From NCBI RefSeq assembly GCF_010122465.1, contig NZ_WLZY01000007.1, forward strand, positions 162,934 through 226,933: a DNA stretch of 64,000 nt, read 5' to 3'. The translations under genes were made by a program, and so were the position numbers. This document shows positions 61,029 to 64,000 of this stretch, piece by piece; the stretch's first letter is position 1, and each line of letters starts with the position of its first letter. The stretch is from Phytoactinopolyspora mesophila (GTDB lineage Bacteria; Actinomycetota; Actinomycetes; Jiangellales; Jiangellaceae). The notes beneath the pieces are model-generated. The model was not told where the DNA came from. It saw nothing but the letters and a program-made list of their open reading frames with translations, and made no database searches.

Positions 61029-62231
61029 TCACACTCGCACGACGGCGGCGAGGCCCTGGCCGACGCCGATACACGCGGCGGCGACGCCGATCCCGCCGCC
61101 GCGACGTCGCAGCTCACGCACGCAGTCGACGATCACTCGAGGCATGGACGCGCCCAGGGGATGCCCGATGGCGATGGCGCCGCCGTTCGGGTTGACGCGG
61201 TCCCGATCGATTCGCGGTTCCTCGTGCAGAACCGACAGCACCATGGCGGCGAACGCTTCGTTGATCTCCCAGACCGCGACGTCGTCGTAGGCGATCCCGG
61301 CGCGGCCCAGCGCGCGTTCGATGGCCGGGACCGGCGCGAGGCTCCAGCGGTCCGGCTCGACGCCCACGGCCGACGACGCCAGCACCTCCCCCACCGGCTC
61401 GACACGCAGCCGTGTCGCCGCCGACGGTGTGCCCATGAGGATGGCGATGGCGCCGTCGTTCACCGGCGACGAGTTCCCGGCTGTGACCGTGCCGGCCGCC
61501 GTGAACGCCGGTTTGAGCGCGGCAAGAGACTCGGCAGTGCTCCCCGGCCGGATCGACTCGTCGCGTTCGACGACGCTGCCGTCCGGGACGCTCACCGCAT
61601 GGACGTAATCCTGGTGCAGGCCTTTCTCCCAGGCTTGGTGCGCGAGCGTGTGGCTGCGCAGTGCCCAGTCGTCCATCTCACGGCGGCCGATGCCAAGCCC
61701 CGTAGCGACCCGCTCGGCGGCCTCACCCAGCGGCCGCGTCCAGGTGTCCGGGAATGCGGGGTTGACCAGCCGCCATCCGACCGTGGTCTGGTGCAGCTCC
61801 ATCGACCGGGGCAGCGCGTCGTCGGGCTTGGGCAGCACGTAGGGTGCCCGGCTCATCCCCTCGACGCCGCCGGCCACGGCGAGGTCCATATCGCCGGCTC
61901 GGATGGCCCGGGCGACCTGGACCACGGCTTCCCCGCCGGAGGCGCAGAGCCGGTTCACCGTGACGCCCGGCACGCTCGCCGGTAGCCCCGCCAGCAGCAC
62001 AGCCATGCGGGCAACGTCGCGGTTGTCCTCCCCGGCACCGTTGGTGTCGCCGTAAACGACGTCGGCGATCTCGGCCGGATCCAGCTCGGGTCGACGGCGA
62101 ACCAGCTCGGCCAGCGGCAGGGCGGCGAGGTCGTCCACCCGAATGGCGGACAGCCCGCCACGCAGCCGTCCGAACGGTGTCCGGACGGCGTCGAGAATCA
62201 GGGCGCGTCGGTCCATGGTCGTGTCATCCAT
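61029..62231 (-). CDS. Thiolase (acetyl-CoA acyltransferase, 3-oxoadipyl-CoA thiolase-like)
   Basis: 400 aa. Active-site Cys in NRLCASGGEAVVQVARAI (about 90), GGVEGMSRAPYVLPKP, GHPLGAS (His, about 355) and CIGVGQGLA (second Cys, about 385). The N-terminus TPFGRLRGGLSAIRVDDLAA and the MSRAPYV region resemble PcaF/PaaJ enzymes of aromatic degradation. ATG at 62231 lies 8 bp from a CAAGAT box; ATG at 62216 is an alternative. Divergent from the SDR gene. Confidence 0.88.
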   Translation of the reverse strand: MDDTTMDRRALILDAVRTPFGRLRGGLSAIRVDDLAALPLAELVRRRPELDPAEIADVVYGDTNGAGEDNRDVARMAVLLAGLPASVPGVTVNRLCASGGEAVVQVARAIRAGDMDLAVAGGVEGMSRAPYVLPKPDDALPRSMELHQTTVGWRLVNPAFPDTWTRPLGEAAERVATGLGIGRREMDDWALRSHTLAHQAWEKGLHQDYVHAVSVPDGSVVERDESIRPGSTAESLAALKPAFTAAGTVTAGNSSPVNDGAIAILMGTPSAATRLRVEPVGEVLASSAVGVEPDRWSLAPVPAIERALGRAGIAYDDVAVWEINEAFAAMVLSVLHEEPRIDRDRVNPNGGAIAIGHPLGASMPRVIVDCVRELRRRGGGIGVAAACIGVGQGLAAVVRV

Positions 62232-62239
62232 ATGACGCC

Positions 62240-62276
62240 ATCTTGACGGTCGTCACCAACACTTGACAAGGTGTTG
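62240..62276. promoter_or_regulatory. Divergent promoters and operator-like palindrome for thiolase/SDR genes
   Basis: Plus strand: -35 TTGACG (62244-62249), 17 bp, -10 CAAGGT (62267-62272), then 6 bp to the SDR ATG (leaderless). Minus strand: TTGTCA (62270-62265), 19 bp, CAAGAT (62245-62240) ahead of thiolase. A near-perfect dyad CAACAC...GTGTTG (62257-62276) with CTTG-A-CAAG inside covers both. It is a good site for the nearby PaaX-like regulator, but this is inference. Confidence 0.5.
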
Positions 62277-62278
62277 AG

Positions 62279-63037
62279 ATGGGAGAAGCTCGGGTCTGTC
62301 TGATCACTGGAGGCGGCCGCGGCATTGGCGCCGCGATCGCCCACCGGCTGGCCGCCGAAGGCCACCGTATCGCCCTGACCGCCCGCTCCGCCGGTCAATT
62401 GGACAAGGTCGCAGCCACCTTGCCTGCAGAGACGTGCACCGTTCCGGCCGATCTGACCGCCCCCGGAGCCGTCGACGACGTGTTCACGGCCGTCGAGCGA
62501 CGGTGGGGACCGGTCGAGATCCTGATCGCCAACGCCGGCGCGGGCACATCCGCCCCGATCCCCCGGATCACCGATGCCGAATGGCAATCGATGCTCGATC
62601 TCAACCTCACCGTGCCGTTCCAGTGTGTGCGCCGGGCACTACCCGCGATGACGGCGGCCGGGTGGGGCAGGATCGTCGCCGTCGCCTCCGTCGCCGCCAA
62701 ACGCGGCGAGCCGTACATCGCCGCCTACACCGCCGCCAAGCACGGCTTGCTCGGCCTGGTGCGCGCCGCCGCGGCGGAGACCGCCAGCACCGGCGTCACG
62801 GTCAACGCGGTCTGCCCCGCGTATGTCGACACGCCTATGACGGATTCCTCCGTCGACGCCATCGCCGCGACCACAGGCCGCAGTCCGGACGATGCCCGCG
62901 CCACCCTGGAGCGCAAGCAACCCATCGGGCGGCTGATCACGCCCGAGGAGGTCGCCGGCACCGTGGCGCTGTGCGTGCAGAACGGCGCCATCACCGGCCA
63001 GGGGATCAACGTCGACGGCGGAGCGGTGCAATCATGA
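62279..63037 (+). CDS. SDR-family 3-hydroxyacyl-CoA dehydrogenase-like oxidoreductase
   Basis: 252 aa. NAD motif GGGRGIGAAIA (about 11), NAGAG (about 85), catalytic Ser in VAVASVAAKRG and Tyr-x3-Lys in YTAAKHG (about 157), C-terminus INVDGG. Similar in layout to SDR dehydrogenases in acyl-CoA-dependent aromatic pathways (BadH-like). Overlaps the Rid-family gene by 4 bp. Confidence 0.87.
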   Translation: MGEARVCLITGGGRGIGAAIAHRLAAEGHRIALTARSAGQLDKVAATLPAETCTVPADLTAPGAVDDVFTAVERRWGPVEILIANAGAGTSAPIPRITDAEWQSMLDLNLTVPFQCVRRALPAMTAAGWGRIVAVASVAAKRGEPYIAAYTAAKHGLLGLVRAAAAETASTGVTVNAVCPAYVDTPMTDSSVDAIAATTGRSPDDARATLERKQPIGRLITPEEVAGTVALCVQNGAITGQGINVDGGAVQS

Positions 63038-63435
63038 GCCATGAGATCATCCAGCCGGCCGAACTGGCTCGCCCGTCCGGCTTCAGCCATGCGGTGGTCA
63101 GCACGGGCGGGCGTACGGTGTGGCTGGCCGGACAGACCGCCCTGGATGCCGACGGGCACATCGTCGCTCCTGGTGACGTCGTCGCCCAGTTCGATCGCGC
63201 GCTGAGCAACCTGCTCATCGCCCTCGAGGCCGCCGGCGGGCGGGCCGACCATCTGGTCACCATGACGACGTACATCGTCGACATGGAGGACTACCGTGCC
63301 CATGCCCGCGAGCTGGGTGCGGTGTGGCGGCGCCTGATCGGCACCCATTACCCGGCCATGGCCGGCATCGGCGTAAGCCGGCTGTGGGACGCGGATGCGC
63401 TCGTGGAGGTCTCCGGCGTCGCCGTCGTCCCATGA
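63034..63435 (+). CDS. Rid-family (YjgF/YER057c/UK114) protein
   Basis: 133 aa. The chorismate-mutase-like fold motifs are present: LAGQTALDADGHIVAPGDVVAQFDRALSNL and VTMTTYIVDMEDY. At the position of the catalytic Arg of RidA (usually PARxxV) the sequence reads PAMAGIGV, so the Arg is missing, as in Rid4-Rid7 groups, and classical imine-deaminase activity is doubtful. Rid proteins recur in 2-aminobenzoyl-CoA clusters. ATGA overlap with the SDR gene. Confidence 0.85.
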   Translation: MSHEIIQPAELARPSGFSHAVVSTGGRTVWLAGQTALDADGHIVAPGDVVAQFDRALSNLLIALEAAGGRADHLVTMTTYIVDMEDYRAHARELGAVWRRLIGTHYPAMAGIGVSRLWDADALVEVSGVAVVP

Positions 63436-63445
63436 TCAACCCGAA

Positions 63446-64000
63446 TCAGTCGCGGACCTGGTCGAGGTAGTCGCGCGCCGGACCGGCCAGCCGCTCACGC
63501 AGCTCGAAGAAGAGCTCGGCCGCCTCGGTCCCCTTCCAGTCGTCCGGGAGCAGCTCGACCGGCAGCCCCGGGTCCATGTACGGCAACCGCCGCCAGTCGG
63601 TCAACGTGCAGACGTAGTCGGTGAACGCCTGCTCTGGATCGACATCACCGGCCGCTCTCCAGCGCTGCAGCGCGGGCCGCCAGGCATCGAGGTACGCGGC
63701 GTAGGACTCCTGCAGCTGGTCGAGATTCCACCACCGGCCGATCTCCTCCGGCAGCTCCGCGAAGCCCAGGTAGCGCGCCTCGAACAGATCGACGTAATCG
63801 GCCAGCCGCAGCCGCGTCAGCACATCACGGGCCTCATCGGCGAGGTGGCCCGGCGCGATCCACACCCCGGGCGCCACCGTGCCGAATCCGAGCCAGGCCA
63901 GCCGGGATCGCAACGTGTGCCGGTGGGCACGCTGACTCTCCGGCACACTGAAGACGGCCAGCACCCAGCCGTCGTCGGCGTGTGCGGTACGGCGGCCGAA
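63446..64000 (-). CDS. PaaX-family transcriptional regulator (5' end outside the window)
   Basis: 184 residues are visible; the reading frame is open to the window edge. It shows WVLAVFSVPESQRAHRHTLRSRLAWLGFGTVAPGVWIAP and a C-terminal PaaX region (YLGFAELPEEI..WNLDQLQESYAAYLDAW...DWRRLPYMDPGLPVELLPDDW). The N-terminal wHTH is mostly beyond position 64000. PaaX proteins repress aromatic acyl-CoA pathways with phenylacetyl-CoA or similar inducers. Convergent with the Rid gene (10-bp gap). Confidence 0.88.
   Translation of the reverse strand, partial: FGRRTAHADDGWVLAVFSVPESQRAHRHTLRSRLAWLGFGTVAPGVWIAPGHLADEARDVLTRLRLADYVDLFEARYLGFAELPEEIGRWWNLDQLQESYAAYLDAWRPALQRWRAAGDVDPEQAFTDYVCTLTDWRRLPYMDPGLPVELLPDDWKGTEAAELFFELRERLAGPARDYLDQVRD

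Noticed and set aside
1-64000. tRNA, rRNA or riboswitch genes
   Set aside because: No cloverleaf, rRNA segment or known riboswitch core was recognised by eye; a covariance-model scan (tRNAscan-SE, Infernal) would be decisive.

Overview
The window is GC-rich bacterial chromosome carrying gene sets and orders typical of Actinomycetota: DprA-YifB-YraN-DUF2469-RnhB-LepB-L19-TrmD-RimM-KH protein-S16-Ffh, and S2-EF-Ts-UMP kinase-Frr-CdsA-RlmN. GTG starts, 4-bp ATGA overlaps and several probable leaderless promoters fit a high-GC actinobacterium, but the genus cannot be fixed from the sequence. No rRNA, tRNA, CRISPR array, transposase or phage structural gene was found.

Layout. 1-4196: oligopeptide ABC operon (tail of a binding protein, two permeases, two ATPases). 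4263-6536: a thioredoxin-reductase-like/methyltransferase fusion divergent from an XRE-cupin regulator. 6635-15286: phosphoesterase, MMPL exporter with TetR regulator, MBL-fold hydrolase, alpha/beta hydrolase, ornithine-cyclodeaminase homologue and SppA, followed by a candidate small RNA. 15628-21412: GNAT protein and four peptidases (S66, S9, M20, M55). 21486-22505: DivIVA-VOC fusion. 22668-28287: rlmN-cdsA-frr-pyrH-tsf-rpsB core block. 28643-34465: a second complete peptide ABC operon. 34793-35755: double-M23 protein. 35942-38306: SDR, DHAP-dioxygenase-like cupin and LysR regulator. 38382-39344: XerC/D-type recombinase. 39447-45869: lactonase, hydroxyacid-oxoacid transhydrogenase, FmdB-like zinc ribbon and FAD/Fe-S 2-hydroxyacid dehydrogenase, plus a GntR regulator. 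45922-54205: the dprA-to-rpsP housekeeping run. 54388-56722: ArsR-MFS unit. 57180-59879: amidohydrolase and ffh. 60031-64000: MenB/BadI-like crotonase, thiolase, SDR, Rid-family protein and the 5'-truncated PaaX-like regulator of an aromatic acyl-CoA degradation cluster that runs off the right edge.

How the genes work together. The most coherent accessory system is at 39447-44820. An AttM/BlcC-like lactonase could open gamma-butyrolactone to 4-hydroxybutyrate. The ADHFE1-type transhydrogenase could oxidise that to succinate semialdehyde while reducing 2-oxoglutarate to D-2-hydroxyglutarate. The large FAD/Fe-S dehydrogenase could regenerate 2-oxoglutarate. A clean promoter carries a GntR-type palindrome in its spacer. 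The peptidases and two peptide importers suggest heavy use of external or recycled peptides, possibly including D-amino-acid cell-wall peptides.

Intergenic DNA is rich in palindromes. Two short elements with terminal inverted repeats (44963-45143 and 49091-49323) have partial relatives elsewhere in the window. Many gaps hold long hairpins whose arms contain TGATC. These repeats, and catabolic or transport operons inserted between normally adjacent housekeeping genes, mark this chromosome segment as repeatedly rearranged.
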